A stretch of DNA of 64,000 nt from Scleropages formosus (GCF_900964775.1 NC_041815.1:13233443-13297442); one strand, 5' to 3'; numbered from the stretch's first letter, positions 1 through 12,148 are shown. The notes: generated from the sequence alone by a model not told the origin. A program made the numbers and translations.

Positions 1-145
1 GAATAGTTTTAAAAAATTAATTGATTTACACTGAAAAATGGCTCATGGAAGTGTTTTTGTGTAGGAAAATAACAGAAAATACAAACAATACATTTATAGT
101 TTTAATTGTTTCAGTGGTTTTCATTATAATTAATCCTTTCTGTCA
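1..145. other. Left-edge non-coding DNA, paralogous to the right edge
   Basis: No gene is seen. Bases from about 45 to 145 match 63,335-63,828 almost word for word once two SINEs in the right-hand copy are removed (shared words include GTGTTTTTGTGTAGGAAAAT and GGTTTTCATTATAATTAATC). The left edge is the SINE-free version. The match ends where the gypsy fossil begins. Confidence 0.75.
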
Positions 146-1780
146 GGACCCCCCGCCAGTGATCACTTAATGTAGATCTGACAGGAGAACCACTCAGTGG
201 CTGACTACTCCCTCAAATTCCGGACCCTGGCAGAGCAAAGCGGCTGGAATGAGACATCCCTCCTGGTGAATTTTCGGCACGAGCTGAACCCTCGGATACA
301 GGCCGAGCTCCAATACCAAGGAGAGGCACTGGAATCCATGCAGATCTACCCTCATCAGATGGTTGTCCCGGTAGAATACCAAGACCCCCAGGAGGTCTTC
401 AGTAAAGAGCAGGCAGTGGTGCTGCCAGCACACAGACCCTGAGATTGCACCATTGACCTACTCTTGGGTACTACACCTCCCTGAGGACGGGTCTAACCCC
501 TCTCACTACCAGAGCAGGAGGCAATGCAGTGGTACGTAACAGAGGCTTTAGCAGCTGGCATCATTGGACCTTCAACCTCTCCAGCCTCTGCTGGGTTCTT
601 TTTTATTAGCAAGAAGGATGGGGGCCTCCGTCCGTGTATTGATTATTGGGGTCTCAATAGCATCATGGTCAAGTATCCCCATCTCTTACCCTTGATCACC
701 ACGGCGCTTGAACAAATGTATGGGGCGCAGATATTTAGCAAACTGGATCTCCACAGTGCATACAACCTGGTTCGGATCCGGGAGAGGAACAAATGGAAGA
801 CAGCCTTCAGCACCACCCTAGGCCACTATGAGTACCTCGTGATGCCTTTCGACCTAGCTAACGCACCCAGTGTGTTTCAGGCTTTCGTGAACCATCCACT
901 GGGGGACCTGGTGAACAACGGTGTTCTCATGTACCTGGATGACATTCTAATCTATTCCAGGTCCAATAAAACATTGCGCAAGTAAGAGAAGACTTCCAAC
1001 AACTGCTTAGCCTTCACCTGTTTGGGAAAGCAGAAAAATGTGTGTTCCACTAAGAGCAGATAACCTTCCTTGGCCATGAGAGAGAGGCCATGGATTCAGG
1101 GAAGGTGCAAGCAGTAACAGAATAGACCCATCCGAGGACAGTGAGGGCCTTGCAGAGATTTTTGGAGTTTGCTAACTTCTACAGGTGGCTTATCAGGGGC
1201 TACAGTTCTGTCACCGCACCGCTCTTTGCTCTCACCGCAGGTAAGAGTACCCGCCTCACCTCGTGTTTCATCTCTATGGCCTACTTGAGGACATCGCTTC
1301 AGACAGAGGGCCCCAGTTCACCTCCCATGTGTGGAAAGCCTTTTGGTGAAAGCTGGGGATTTCAGTGATTCTTACGTTGGGCTATCACCCTCAGGCTAAC
1401 AGGCAAGTAGGGTGACTTTAACAAGACATCCGTCGCCTTTTGGGTAGCTATTGCGGCTATAAACAACATCAGTGGACTCGGTACTTGCCCCGGCCGAAGA
1501 TTCACACAACACATTGACCCACACAACCGTTTGGCTTTCACCTTTCCAGTGTGTCCTGGGATATCAACCCCGATTATTCCCTCGGCATCCCAACTTGAGC
1601 GACATGCCTGCAGTGGATGTTTGGTATAAGGAGAGTGCAAAGACCTGGCGAGCAGTCTGAGACAATCTCCTAAGATGCACCCTTAGGTACACGCAACAAA
1701 TAGACCGACACCAGCATTTGCTCTCTATTGTGCCAGATCAAAGAGCATAGCTGTCCACTAAGGATTTCCGACTAGAGCTG
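146..1780 (+). mobile_element. Ty3/gypsy retrotransposon fossil, plus strand, partial
   Basis: Recognisable pieces occur in plus-strand order: a gag-like piece (about 190-440), reverse transcriptase (about 520-985, with an YLDDIL catalytic box), a downstream RT/RNase H piece (1,140-1,250) and an integrase-like piece (1,280-1,700). This order is typical of fish Ty3/gypsy (Metaviridae) elements. It is clearly broken, with several breaks and large parts missing. No LTR was recognised on either side. It abuts an oppositely oriented gypsy fossil at about 1,780. Likely old. Confidence 0.8.
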
Positions 1781-4700
1781 CCCGCCTGGCTTGACAGGGA
1801 TTCAGATTCCTCGCCGATTGGAGATACTCCAAATTCTTATGGTCTGTGAGAACTACGAAGGGAAGCTTGGCTCCCTCTAGCCAGTGCCTCCATTCTTCTA
1901 GAGCCAGTTTAACGGCCAGGAGCTCCCGATTTCCTATGTCGTAATGTCGTTCTGCCAGGGACATTTTCTTGGAGAAAACTGCACAAGGAAATAACCTTGG
2001 CAGGACTTCATGGCATTGGGACAGGACAGCCCCTACGCCTGTCTCTGACACATCTACTTTCACTAGGAATGCTAACTCGGGGTCTGGGTGGTGGAGGATA
2101 GGGGCAGAAGCAAAACAGGTCATAAGGGCAACGAAAGAACGTTGTGCCTCCGGGGTTCAGGAAAGTTTTGTTGATTTGTGAGTGGTCAGAGCTGTTAAAG
2201 GGGCAGCTATGGCACTGAAGTCCCAAATAAACTGGCGATAGAAATTGGAGAAGCTCAGGAACCTTTGTAAGGCCTTCACAGTGGTGGGACGAGGCCACTG
2301 GAGGAATGTTTGTACCTTACCTGGGTCCATAGTGATTCCGTCCTCGTGCAGTATGTACCCCAAGAAGGCTACCTGTGTCTGGTGGAATTGACATCTTTCC
2401 GCCTTAACAAAGAGACGATGTTGTAGTAACCGCTGCAGGACCTGCCGCACCAGGATCACATGCTGCTCAAGAGTTGAGGAGTAAATAAGGATGTCGTCCA
2501 GGTACACCAAAACACTGTGGTTGATGAGTTCTCCTAAGACATGGTTTACAAAGGCCTGGAAGACACTAGGGGCATTAGCAAGACCGAAAGGCATGACCAG
2601 GTATTCGTAATGGCCCATGGTGGTGCTAAAGGCAGCCTTCCATTAATCTCCCTCCCTGATTCGGATGAGATTATGTACACTTTGCAGGTCTAGCTTCGTG
2701 AACCACCTTGTGTGGTGTATGTGTTCAAGTGCGGCTGTGATTAAAGGAAGGGGGTAAGGATATCTGATGGTGATCCAATTAAGACCACGGGAGTCGATGC
2801 ATGGACGGAGGCCCCCATCTTTCTTCTCAATGAAGAAGAAGCCGGCAGCAGCTGGAGAGGTGGAAGGGCAGATGATACCTGTGGCAAGGCCTCCGTGATG
2901 TACTGCTGCATGGCTTGTTGTTCAGGCAGGGAAAGAGGGTAGATCCGTCCCCGGGGGGGTGTTGTCCCAGGCAGAAGGTCGATGGCACAATCCCAGGGTC
3001 GGTTAGGGGGAAGCACCGCGGCTTGCTCTTTACTGAAGACTTCGGCCAGGTCTCGATATTCAGAGGTGATGTCCGCCTGCAGTGGAGACTCAGAGCCCTC
3101 TATAGATGTAGCTCTGCAGGGTAACCACAAGCATTTGGCCTCACACTGGGGGCCTCATGACACTAACTCTCCAGTACTCCATTTGAAAACAGGATCGTGG
3201 AAGGATAGCCAGGGAAAACCCAAGATCACCGGGGTCTCGGGCAAAGCAACTAAGTAGAATTGCATCCGCTCCTTATGGCATAGCCCCACGGTCAGATGCA
3301 CAGCTTCTGTCTGGGTATCAACAAAACCTTTCCCTAAGGGTTGCCCATCTAAGGTGCTAACCCTCAAGTGAACCTTGCACGGTTGCTGGGGTACTTGATG
3401 GGTATTAGCAAACTTAATGTCCATGAAACACCCAGCTGCTCCTGAGTCTACCAGAGTTTGAGTTTATATTGTACTTTTTCCGCAAGACAGGACCACTGGA
3501 ACCAGAAGGCGATTGCAGTGAAGAGTGCCACTTACCGGCGTTTCGGGGCGGTTCGGGCACTCACGTAGGACATGACCAGGATTCCCACAATAGAGGCAGA
3601 GCCGGTCCTTGAGTCGGCGCTGTCACTCGGCGGGTGTGAGGCGGCCGTGCCCAACCAGCAGGGAGGCAGGTCGGTCCTGCGGTGTCGGGGTCATCTGAAT
3701 GTCTGGGTCACGATCCTGGGCGAGAGTGTCCAGCATAACAGCTGTGTGGACAAAGCTGTCAAGCGTCCAGTTTTCTCTCCGAAAAGCTAATTCCTTCCGA
3801 AGCCTGGGCGCCAACCCACTCCTAAAACAGGCTATCTGTGCCTTTTGGTCCCAACCACAGCGTTTGGTGAGGATCCGGAAGTCGATCGCATAGTCAGCCA
3901 CGGAGCGGTCTCCTTGTTGTAGGTTCATGAGGCGTTTGCTGGTGTCCTGGTCGAAATGCGAGAGCCCGAAAACTGCCTGGAAGTGGCTCTTGAATTCATT
4001 ATAGGTTAGTGCGGAACAGCGCCCACAAGTGACGGTTGTCCATTCCAGAGCCCAACCCCTGAGAAGGGAGACAAGGTATGTAATTCAGCTCAGGGAGGAG
4101 TGGTATAGCCGGGGCCGGCTCGCAAAGATGAGTTCACATTGTAGCAAAAACCCCGTGCAGCGGGTAGGGGTGCCATCATACCTTGCAGGGGTTTCCAGCC
4201 GCTGTTCTTGTTCGGGCTCTGGTGCAGGAAGGGCAGAGAGGGGTGCGTCCTGCACGCGCTCGGTACGCGAGGTCATACCTTTGGAGCGCAGTGCTTCGAT
4301 CAGAGTCTGAACAGAGTTTTGCAGGCACTTAAGTGCCTGCTCATGCACACCCAGCAACACTCCCTGTGAGGCGGTTGCGTGCTGGACGCACTCTGTCTCC
4401 ACTGGGTCCGAATGTAAGGTGGAACCTTCCGTCATGGTGTCCTCCGGAAGCGGAAGCGCCGGACCCAATTGCGGAGCACAGGAAGGCTTCTCAGAGGGAA
4501 ATCCGAAAGACATTGTCGAATAAACAGGCAGTGGTCGCCGAGGTGCAAGCGTAGTCACAAGGGAGGATCTGAGAATCGTTGTCGAGGATACAGGCAATGA
4601 GCCGATGCAAACCAGGAAGAGGTAGATATCTAGGAAAGGGGACCAGGAACTAAGGCGAGGACAAGTATGAGGACAGGGAGAGGGACGGGGACGGGGAATT

Positions 4701-4860
4701 GAGGAATCGAGGAAGACAGGAACTAAGGTAAGTCACGCAAGCAAGAGAGCTAAACTGAACTAGGTTCCGCATATGCCTGGGCTCCAAGTTCCCCCTTTAT
4801 ATGATTGCCCTGTGAGCTGCCACAGGTGTTCCTTTTTGTGATGAAGCAGAGGGCGTGACA
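1781..4860 (-). mobile_element. Ty3/gypsy retrotransposon fossil, minus strand, truncated
   Basis: Parts read on the minus strand from high to low coordinates: LTR (about 4,433-4,860), gag (about 3,600-4,440), a protease-like region (about 3,150-3,430) and RT (about 2,160-2,900), then RNase H sequence running out at the junction near 1,780. It is closely related to the fossil at 15,124-19,020. Both right ends stop at the same flanking word, CAGAGATTCTTTACTTC, so they derive from one insertion that was duplicated. It is broken, with several breaks; integrase and the second LTR are absent. Confidence 0.85.
4433..4860 (-). repeat. LTR of the minus-strand gypsy fossil
   Basis: This segment is colinear with the LTR at 15,124-15,531, ends in GGGCGTGACA and is followed directly by CAGAG, the 5-bp target duplication seen at the sister insertion. 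The gag start region lies immediately inside it, so the inner boundary is approximate. Confidence 0.7.
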
Positions 4861-5148
4861 CAGAGATTCTTTACTTCTTTCTAGGCCATGGGGCCCTTTC
4901 AGAATACAATTACAGCTAACAATTTCTTTTAGAACACTGTTCATAAATAAATCTGGAGAAAATATTGTACTATTTATTGTTCTGGAAACTGAATACCTTC
5001 AGATAGAAGCATATCGGAAGTACTAGTAGTGTAGTGATATTTTAATTTAGTTTCGTTTGACAGTGGTGTTTTCGAAATAAAATTGTGATTTCACAGACCT
5101 CTCTCCATTGAAATATTTGAACAATGGGCCCCAGATTAAGAAACCCTG
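4861..5148. mobile_element. hAT-like MITE, copy 1
   Basis: About 288 bp with imperfect terminal inverted repeats. The left end reads CAGAGATTCTTTACTTC, and the right end read in reverse is CAGGGTTTCTTAATCTGGG. The CAG...CTG ends and the TTCTTxA core are in the style of hAT elements. Copies sit at 19,021-19,308 and 46,324-46,609. No convincing 8-bp target duplication was found, so the hAT assignment is an inference. The gypsy insertion next to it used the first five bases of this element as its target. Confidence 0.45.
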
Positions 5149-5993
5149 AACTGAGGTACACTCAGCTGTCATATTACAGGTCCCTTTATAATGGAGAGCC
5201 ATTATAGGGGCTTATCAAAATATGTATCCATATTTCAAACAGTTAGACTTAATTTTCAGTCCAACAGCCTTTTGCTTAATTACATAGCTATTTTACCTCC
5301 ACAGTCGGAATTTTATTCTGTAAAATGTCTTATATCAGACAGTTGTTTTTTGACAGATATACAAAGTTGATATCTCTATCCACGACCACAACCACCTATT
5401 AGATTCAATAGTGTTGGAACTTCTCGTTAATTTAATTGATGGTTTTTTCATAAGTGATTTCTTATGCTATTTGCAATGATGTCTTGTTTATACAGTTATG
5501 TAAATACAAGTGTGTGTGTGTAAATACCATTGTATATAGTACAGTATCAGTATAATGATAGTAATTTTGAAACTGTACGATTTTCAAAATTATTAGTGAT
5601 ACTGTTTTTACTTAAAAGTGTGTGGAGTAAAATTTTCTATATATGTTTCATTGTGAGATCTATGTTAGAAGAACGTTGATTATACTATCAAAATGTTTCG
5701 GTTGACAAATTAAGTACATTTCTATTAATTTATAAAAATCCAGTCTAATCATGTAATATATTGTGCAATATGGGGGGTATAACAGGGTTACACAATCATG
5801 TTTCTTTATGAGCATAAGTAAAACAATAATTAAGATCACGGCTGTATTTTCCTTGGTATTGGAGTCTTTTTCTAGCCTGTGTTATGAATAAAATGACACT
5901 ATACTGCGAGAGCAAAGGGTGCTTTTTAGCCCATACTAAAAGCTCATAGAGAAGTTAAAAATGCATGAAATAACAAAAATATGATTAAGGTAG
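5149..5993. other. Duplicated B-intron-type DNA, no gene
   Basis: AT-rich non-coding sequence. It matches 19,309-20,160 nearly base for base up to about 5,753, and in part 46,610-46,760. In unit 2 this sequence is the intron upstream of OR B2. The copy here has no receptor exon next to it in the window. The empty site for the SINE at 19,879 is visible at about 5,705-5,718. Nothing recognisable lies between 5,760 and 5,981. Confidence 0.7.
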
Positions 5994-6092
5994 CCATCCT
6001 GGGTGTGTCCCCTCCCCCTCCGGCCTTACGCCCTGTGTTACAGGGTAGGCTCCGGTTTCCCGTGACCCCGTATGGGACAAGCGGTTCTGAAA

Positions 6093-6130
<38 letters not shown>
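5994..6130 (+). mobile_element. tRNA-SINE (abundant family), 5'-truncated
   Basis: It carries the body and tail of the SINE family found throughout the window (from CCTGGGTGTGTCC to ACAAGCGGTTCTGAAAATG, then a GT repeat) but lacks the tRNA-like head. It is flanked by the direct repeat GATTAAGGTAG at 5,983-5,993 and 6,131-6,141. A truncated copy with an intact target duplication fits incomplete target-primed reverse transcription. Confidence 0.9.
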
Positions 6131-6132
<2 letters not shown>

Positions 6133-6356
6133 TTAAGGTAGAGTGACAGAACAGTGTTGAGAACTTCACGGGTGATTCAGAATTAATAGACAGCATTGCC
6201 ATTCTGTTTGTGAGGAGACTATCATATAATTTATTTCTCCAATATACAGAAATAACTTGCAGCTTTGTAATTTGTACAGCGCAAAATTTATAATGAAAGA
6301 AGATATTCAAAGAAATACCCACAGAATTCTTTTCTGGATTATCACTTAGATAAGCA

Positions 6357-6606
6357 TGTTCTTCCTGTGTCTGTGTGTTTTCTCCAGGTGCTCTGGTTTC
6401 TTCTTGCAGTTCAAAGACAAGCTTTCAGGTGAATTAGTGACTCTGATTTGCCCACAGCATATGTGTGTGAGTGTGTGTGCTTTACTGGTATATGGATGGG
6501 TTACTCATTTTAAGTAGTGTATCTAGCATTGTAAGCCAAATAGGGTGAAAACGGTGTGAGCTGACAACACTACATAGTGTTCTTTGCAAATCACTTTGCA
6601 GAAAAG
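6357..6606 (+). mobile_element. Decayed V-SINE
   Basis: This matches the V-SINE core and 3' domain also seen at 54,102-54,470 (TTTTCTCCAGGTGCTCTGG, a CAAAGACA word, TAGTGTATCTAGCATTG). It is diverged and has lost its tRNA-like head. The flanking 6,142-6,356 holds nothing recognisable. Confidence 0.65.
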
Positions 6607-7785
6607 CATATGATAAATGAATATGTTAATAAGGAAAAAAGTATGAAATGTCTGCAACATGCAGAATAGTAAAACCCGTAAGAACAAATATGTAGCAGCA
6701 ATAGATCTGTGGATAAATAGTATAAGGCTATGAGCACACATACCATACAGACCTAAGGTGAACACATACACATTTGCAAAGTTATGATTAAAGCATAACA
6801 AATGTGGTCACAGGAAAAGTGAGTGCCTGTAGAAGGGAGGAGGCATTTCAGTCGGTGAGTCATTTGGGATAATGGGAGCTCTCTGCTGTAGTGTCCTCCC
6901 TGTAAGGAGCTGCAATGGCAGCACTGACAAAACCTGGCTAACTTGCTACCCAGCAAATCCTTCCATATCGTGTTCTGTCTGCTGCTGTCCAGGGTGCTGA
7001 AAGCTGTTTCAGTGTTTAACAGCATGGCAATGGGCCAGTAAAATATTTCTGAATCATTATTGCAGTAAAGGCTATTGATAGTGACAATGAAGACACCTGA
7101 CTGCTCTCCTAGTGAAATGTATTTATTAGTACCCAAGGCAGTAGGGGAAACAGCCGGAAAGAAGATTTAAAAAATGGAAATCGTGCTCTTTCAACGTTAG
7201 GAATTGTTCTGAACGAATTCATTTTAAACAGAGAAGCCAGGACTGAAGCAAACCCTAAATTAAGTTTTTTTTTTTTTTTTTAAGGTGTGCTCATTTTAAA
7301 GACAGCAACCAGGATTCCAACCTGGGCCACCTTTACTGTAAGTGAGAACTGAAATGTGCTACATAGCAAAATCCTGCTCCATCAATGAAACTGATGGTCA
7401 AAGTCAGCCTTACCAAGAATGAAGCTGGCACCTGTCCATTAGGGGTGCATGTCTCCTGCTTTCCTGTTAGTAACAAATCCATATAGCTGAAACATAAAAC
7501 TCACCCATTGTAAAGGAACGTGCAAAACTCTGTCAGATATGAAGTCAAGTAGGACCATAGCTTTTAACTGGTGCTATCTAATGTGTGATGACACTTCCAA
7601 TATGCAGATACCAGAGAGACTGCTTCAATTATCCACCATCTCACACAGCAGCTTGGGTAGTCTTCTCCATTACCTAGGGCAATTTTAACTATATCTTGAC
7701 ACAGAACACAAAGGAAAGCCGCATTCTTTACAAATCTATGAGATCTGAGGTAGGATCATGCCCGACTGGGTCAGTTCACTTTTTT
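6525..7785 (-). repeat. Inverted duplication, arm 1
   Basis: About 1.26 kb that matches 37,040-38,885 in inverse orientation along its whole length (for example 7,441-7,520 against 37,380-37,445, and 6,960-7,030 against 38,380-38,470). The second arm is longer because it carries a solo LTR. The origin is unknown. A 127-codon frame at 6,753-7,136 on the minus strand is not clearly kept in the other arm, and I do not regard it as a gene. Confidence 0.8.
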
Positions 7786-9214
7786 CCTTGTATAATACAC
7801 ACACGCACACGCACAGAATTACTACAGAAACTGAAAAATGGTCAAAGAACTCGATGAACTTCAGAAAGCCCTTTTGATTTAATTTGATCTGTCTGACTTA
7901 TCTGAGAGGACCTGCTTAAAATTTTTACAGGAGAGCATATTGAAAATTGAATTACAGTGACAATTTATTTATGCATACTTTTTCCCCAGGAAAAACATTT
8001 TGCTGAAAAAAGTTGCTCGATTGAATTTTGAGATTTTGTAGAGCTGTAATACTTTGAATATGAGTATTACTGTCACAGTTTAATTTATTTATTTATGTAC
8101 AGATGCAAAGCTTTACATTTTTTAATAAGTTACAGCTGATGAAGAACTGTGTGAAGTATCAAAAATGTTAAATTATCTTTTGGACCAATATCACAGGGAT
8201 GTGTAGAAAACAATAACAGATTTAGTCTTTAATGTACAGTGTTTAGAAATGATCACAGTGAGCAAAAGTTTTAAAACTGATTCAAAAATTCTATTACATA
8301 TTTTAACCATTACTAGTTATGGACCATGATGATTGCAGAAAGTGAACTCTCACAGCTTCTTCTGTGACTAAATCCTGTACCAATCCATGCATCCATATTC
8401 ACCCATCTGTACTCAGTGTTTCTGTTCTGTATCATTCCAAGGACATGTTAAAGACAAAGTGTCTTCACCCTGCAGTGTACTGGTGTCCTATCCAGCATGT
8501 ACCAGGCCTTCTGCCTTGTGTGTCCTGGGAATGGTCACAGATAGATATGACTGAACTGAATGTGCGGTTTGCAAGGTACACCGGTGCTGACAGCTGAATT
8601 TATTTTAATTAATTTAATTTTTTTTTAGTCTAAAATTTACAGAAGTAAGAATAAGTAATCATGAAACCATACCTTATATGTGTTTCTTTGAAATAACTGG
8701 TCAGTGTCTTACCTAGAGCAATTTTTGAAAATGAGTTTTTTTGTAATGACTTGAATAAATACCATTATTTACATGTATTAATTTAGCTGATGCTTTTCTC
8801 CAAGCAACTTACAATGTTTAGGTTACAATTATTATAGTTATAAGCTTACAATTATTTTCCAATTTATACAACTCGGTAATTTTCTTAGAGCAATTATAGA
8901 GTAAGTACCTTGCTCAAAAGTAGTATAGCTGGAGATCAGAAGCAGCAGCTCTAACCACAGTGCTACCAGCTGTTTTGACTTAACCATCCACAGTAATGCA
9001 ATTATTATTGTTGTTGTTGTTGTTATATAGTTAGTTACAGTATGTCTTTAATTTGTCCATTGTATAGGATAGTTCATTTATTCACTCCGGCAAAACTTCA
9101 AGGTGGGATCAAACCTCCAACCTTGGGGACAAGAGGCAGCAGCACTAACTACTTGCTACTAGCTCATATGATTTAACCATGCACAGTAATTCAATTATTA
9201 ATATTGTTGTTCAT
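7786..9214. other. 3' flank of OR A1 with SINE scraps
   Basis: No gene is seen. 8,466-8,560 looks like a decayed L2/SINE tail (TGGTGTCCTATCCAGCATGT). 8,785-8,985 is a reversed tRNA-SINE of the type ending TTTGGAGAAAAGC..CTGCTAAATGA. 9,060-9,190 contains another reversed SINE head with a B-box-like GGTTTGATCCC (read on the minus strand). A GTT repeat lies at 9,007-9,024. The rest is featureless AT-rich DNA. Confidence 0.55.
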
Positions 9215-10141
9215 TTACTCAGTGACAGGAAAAACTTTTAAAAATTGGACTCGTATGTTATGAACACTCAGTCCATAAATTACAGGGTTTAGCAAAGGAG
9301 AAAATATTAGGAAATAAAGAGATATGAACATGCGAAATTCGTAAGGTAAATAATTCATTTCAAACCGGCTCTGGATAATTTCAAAAATGCTTCCAACTAA
9401 AAAATTCACAAAAGCTAACAGGTGAGGAGCGCAAGTTGTTAGAGCTTTGAAACGAGATTCTTTCGAGGCGAGAATGCAGATTCTGACAATTTGTATATAG
9501 GAAAACAATATCATTGAGATTGGGAAAAGAACAAAAAAACTCACTGTGACCAGGCCAACAGCATTATGAACTGTAGTATCAAAACACGACAATCTAACTA
9601 GCATAAAATTTGCACAGTAAACTTTAGGAATAAACCTGCTACAAAAAGTGAGTTTAGTTGTAAGTATAATACACAGGCCAAAAGCAGTAAGGGGATAAGT
9701 CCAGGACAAGACGATCAGACCAATCACATTTTGCGTAGACACGAACATATGATAGTGTAACGGGCGACAAATTGCAATGTACCTATCATAGCTCATGACT
9801 GCTAATATACAGAACTCAATAAATCCATATGTGTGCAAACAGTAAATCTGTGCCAGACAGAGTCCCAGAGAGATTTCATGTGAGGGAGACATCAGCTGAT
9901 AAAGAAGATAGGGGATTAAGGATGTGCTCCCATAAATTCCATTCACCGCAAGGTTACACACAAATATGTACATTGGATAATGCAGACTTTTCTGTGAATA
10001 AATCACACCAATGACAAGTAGGTTCAAACATAATATTAGGAGGTAAAGCAGAAGGAATACAGTGAAATAAAGATATTTCAGTTTTTCCATTTCTGTATAT
10101 GCTACCAATATGAAGGAAGTCACAGCTGATATATTCTGCAT
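9215..10141 (-). CDS. Olfactory receptor A1
   Basis: Odorant-sensing seven-transmembrane receptor (class-A GPCR), expected in the cilia of olfactory neurons and coupled to a stimulatory G protein. The single-exon frame encodes 308 residues, the same length as its neighbours. Visible family marks are the N-terminal glycosylation site NIS (3-5), LHYPMYIF (53-60; the usual E is Y here), MSYDRYIAIC (116-125) after TM3, C95 and the extracellular cysteines C167/C176/C186, SY in TM5, KALTTCAPHL (232-241) before TM6, and PLLNPVIYG in TM7. I place the start at MQNIS because an upstream in-frame codon is GTG and lies at the predicted acceptor junction. The ligand is unknown. It resembles the teleost delta-type ORs, which is an inference from the LHxPMYIF..NLAVNG style. 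Its 5' half is nearly identical to A2 and its 3' half is not. Confidence 0.95.
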   Translation of the reverse strand: MQNISAVTSFILVAYTEMEKLKYLYFTVFLLLYLLILCLNLLVIGVIYSQKSLHYPMYIFVCNLAVNGIYGSTSLIPYLLYQLMSPSHEISLGLCLAQIYCLHTYGFIEFCILAVMSYDRYIAICRPLHYHMFVSTQNVIGLIVLSWTYPLTAFGLCIILTTKLTFCSRFIPKVYCANFMLVRLSCFDTTVHNAVGLVTVSFFVLFPISMILFSYIQIVRICILASKESRFKALTTCAPHLLAFVNFLVGSIFEIIQSRFEMNYLPYEFRMFISLYFLIFSPLLNPVIYGLSVHNIRVQFLKVFPVTE

Positions 10142-10539
10142 ATCCTCTCCCAGATGTACATGGAACACTGTAAAATAAGGAAGGTTGAATACTTATTTAA
10201 TGTTTTTCTCATATGTAAGAAATACATTTTATTTTTCATTGCTGAATAAACTTTTCTGGGAAACTGGGATGATTTTCTTTTTTAACCATTCAAAGAAACA
10301 ATGACAGAGTTCAAATACATGAAATAGAAATAGTGCAGAGTAAAAAATAGTTTACTACACTGGAAGATATTCTCCTTTAACCTCACATTGGATTGGATGG
10401 TAATGTATTCCTGTAGGGAAAATCATAATTACATAGCAATAGCGATAGTATTTAAACATGCTCTATGAAAATAAATTGAATTTAACACCATACTTGCACT
10501 GAAAGTAAAACTAGTATTATGAAAAGTGACATTACAGAC

Positions 10540-10678
10540 CTGTCTTCAGAAGGCGAGTACTTTTAACTGTTACAATGGTTCTTTCAAAATCTCTTCCAGT
10601 AAGAATGAAATCACATGAAGTTATGTGCTTTTATGATGAAGTTCTCATCACATGATCATGAGCTGGATGGTGATGTCA
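10540..10678 (-). promoter_or_regulatory. Promoter and non-coding exon 1 of OR A1
   Basis: On the minus strand the order is TGACATCA (10,671-10,678), 13 bases, GATCATGTGA (10,648-10,657), 12 bases, CATAAAAG (10,628-10,635), then a putative first exon ending at the donor ACAG|GTCTGT (intron starts at 10,539). The acceptor TTTTACAG|TGTTCC lies just before the start codon, giving a 372-bp intron. Elements and spacing match A2, B2 and both C genes. The exon and transcription start are predictions. Confidence 0.7.
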
Positions 10679-10727
10679 TCAAGATATGATGTTATTCTAC
10701 AAAGTTTTTCAAACCTAATCTCATACT

Positions 10728-10729
<2 letters not shown>

Positions 10730-10761
<32 letters not shown>

Positions 10762-10763
10762 GT
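10730..10763. repeat. GAT microsatellite
   Basis: About ten GAT units just upstream of the A1 promoter. The same repeat, shorter, sits at 42,775-42,801 upstream of A2. Confidence 0.9.
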
Positions 10764-12148
10764 TGACAGCTGTAGGTGTAGTGTTTTTCATTTCTACATT
10801 ATGCATACTATTTTAGATGGGGACTTCCTCACTCCACTAAATTCAGTGACTTGACTACTCAATGAATGGAATGGTACATAAGCTGAGTGTGAAATCCAGC
10901 TGGTTTTAGTGGCCAGTAACCTTCAGTCCACTCAGTGAAAACTTCATCAGCCCATAGGGAAAAGTCCCGGCTCTCCCGATTCCCTCTTCATTATTGGTCT
11001 TCATACTCAGGAGAGCAGGATTTTACAGACCAGTTTGCACCTGGAAGAAATGGCTGGGAGTCTGTTCAGGGCTTTCTGAAAAAAAAAAAAAAAAAACAAA
11101 AACTATGACAGAAGCAGGAATGATACATCAAAAACTTTATCGTTTATGTAAGAAACTCTGATATTTAACACCACATTGTAATTTTTACAGTCCTTTGTTT
11201 AACCCAGATGAAACATCACATTTCCTTGTGACTCTGAAAAGCTGACAGAAAAATACAAAAAAAAAAAATCACTTCACTGGTATTATAGTCACAGCACTCA
11301 TGTTCCTCTCTTCTGTATTTGACATTTTTGGAGCATCATGATAAGGGAGTTCTGTTCTGTCAACCCTTGACGTTTTCTTCTTTTATCAAAACAAAAAACA
11401 AATAAAATAAAAGCACTGCTCCAATATCAAAAAAAGTTTCAAAGTAATATGAATTATGCTACCCTGTGATGGACTTGCACCCCATCCATCCATGTCACTC
11501 AGTGATTCTGGGAAAGTCTCCTGACCACCAAGGCCTTGATCAGGGCAAGGCGTTAATGAAGTGATGGACGAATTATGTTGTGCGCTGGTCACATGAGCGG
11601 GATGGACACTTAATGCTTTTGCATAAAGTAAGGCTGTTACTGCCATGGAGACCACAGAAGAAAATAAGGGCATTTCCTCTTTAACTTAAAGCATGAAGTT
11701 ACTGAACTGGACAAATACCAGCAACAGAAATACTCCAAAAATTTAACTAAAGAACAGCTGACCAATCCAAAAGTGAAAAAAAAAATTTATAGTTAAATTA
11801 ATATTGTACCATACTGTGACGAAGATGTGTTTGGTTTTTTTTTTCTCGTAACTTATTAATTCCTGTTTCTTTTTGAAAATTAACTGAGTTTTTTTTTTTC
11901 TGGCATTTAACAGTACTTACTGTACTACTTTCTCCCACTCACCTCCCCTGTGTCCCTTTGGTGTTCCACACAAAAGCAGAGTTAAACAGCCCCAAAGATG
12001 CTGTTGATGTTCTTGATCACTACTACTGGTCAGTCACCTAAGGTTTTACCATCAATTCCTAGGAGTCATATCATGTTCTGCAGTTTTCCGAAGAGTAAAT
12101 TCTGAATTTGTAAAAGGCTTTACAGTTGCTGTATTTTATCTTGGAAAT
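10764..12148. other. A-B intergenic DNA, duplicated
   Basis: No gene is seen. 10,764-11,100 matches 42,800-43,155. 11,088-11,810 matches 39,737-40,490. 11,810-12,148 matches both 40,490-40,825 and 43,155-43,715. A poly(A) run lies at 11,079-11,095. The three-way mosaic shows that this interval was copied and broken more than once. Confidence 0.7.

Noticed and set aside
6753-7136. 127-codon minus-strand frame as a gene
   Set aside because: The other inverted-duplication arm does not keep the frame and no family is recognisable.
9829-10014. 61-71-codon plus-strand frames antisense to each OR (MCANSKSVPDR type)
   Set aside because: They recur because the receptors are conserved on the other strand; they are shadows of the TM2-TM3 coding region.
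10142-10168. Upstream extension of OR A1 (and of A2 at 42,186-42,212) giving MFHVHLGED
   Set aside because: The first codon is GTG, not ATG, and the segment begins at the predicted splice acceptor. The conserved start is the MQNIS methionine.
10730-10763. Short regular repeats as a CRISPR-like array
   Set aside because: Perfect trinucleotide microsatellite without spacers, in a vertebrate genome.
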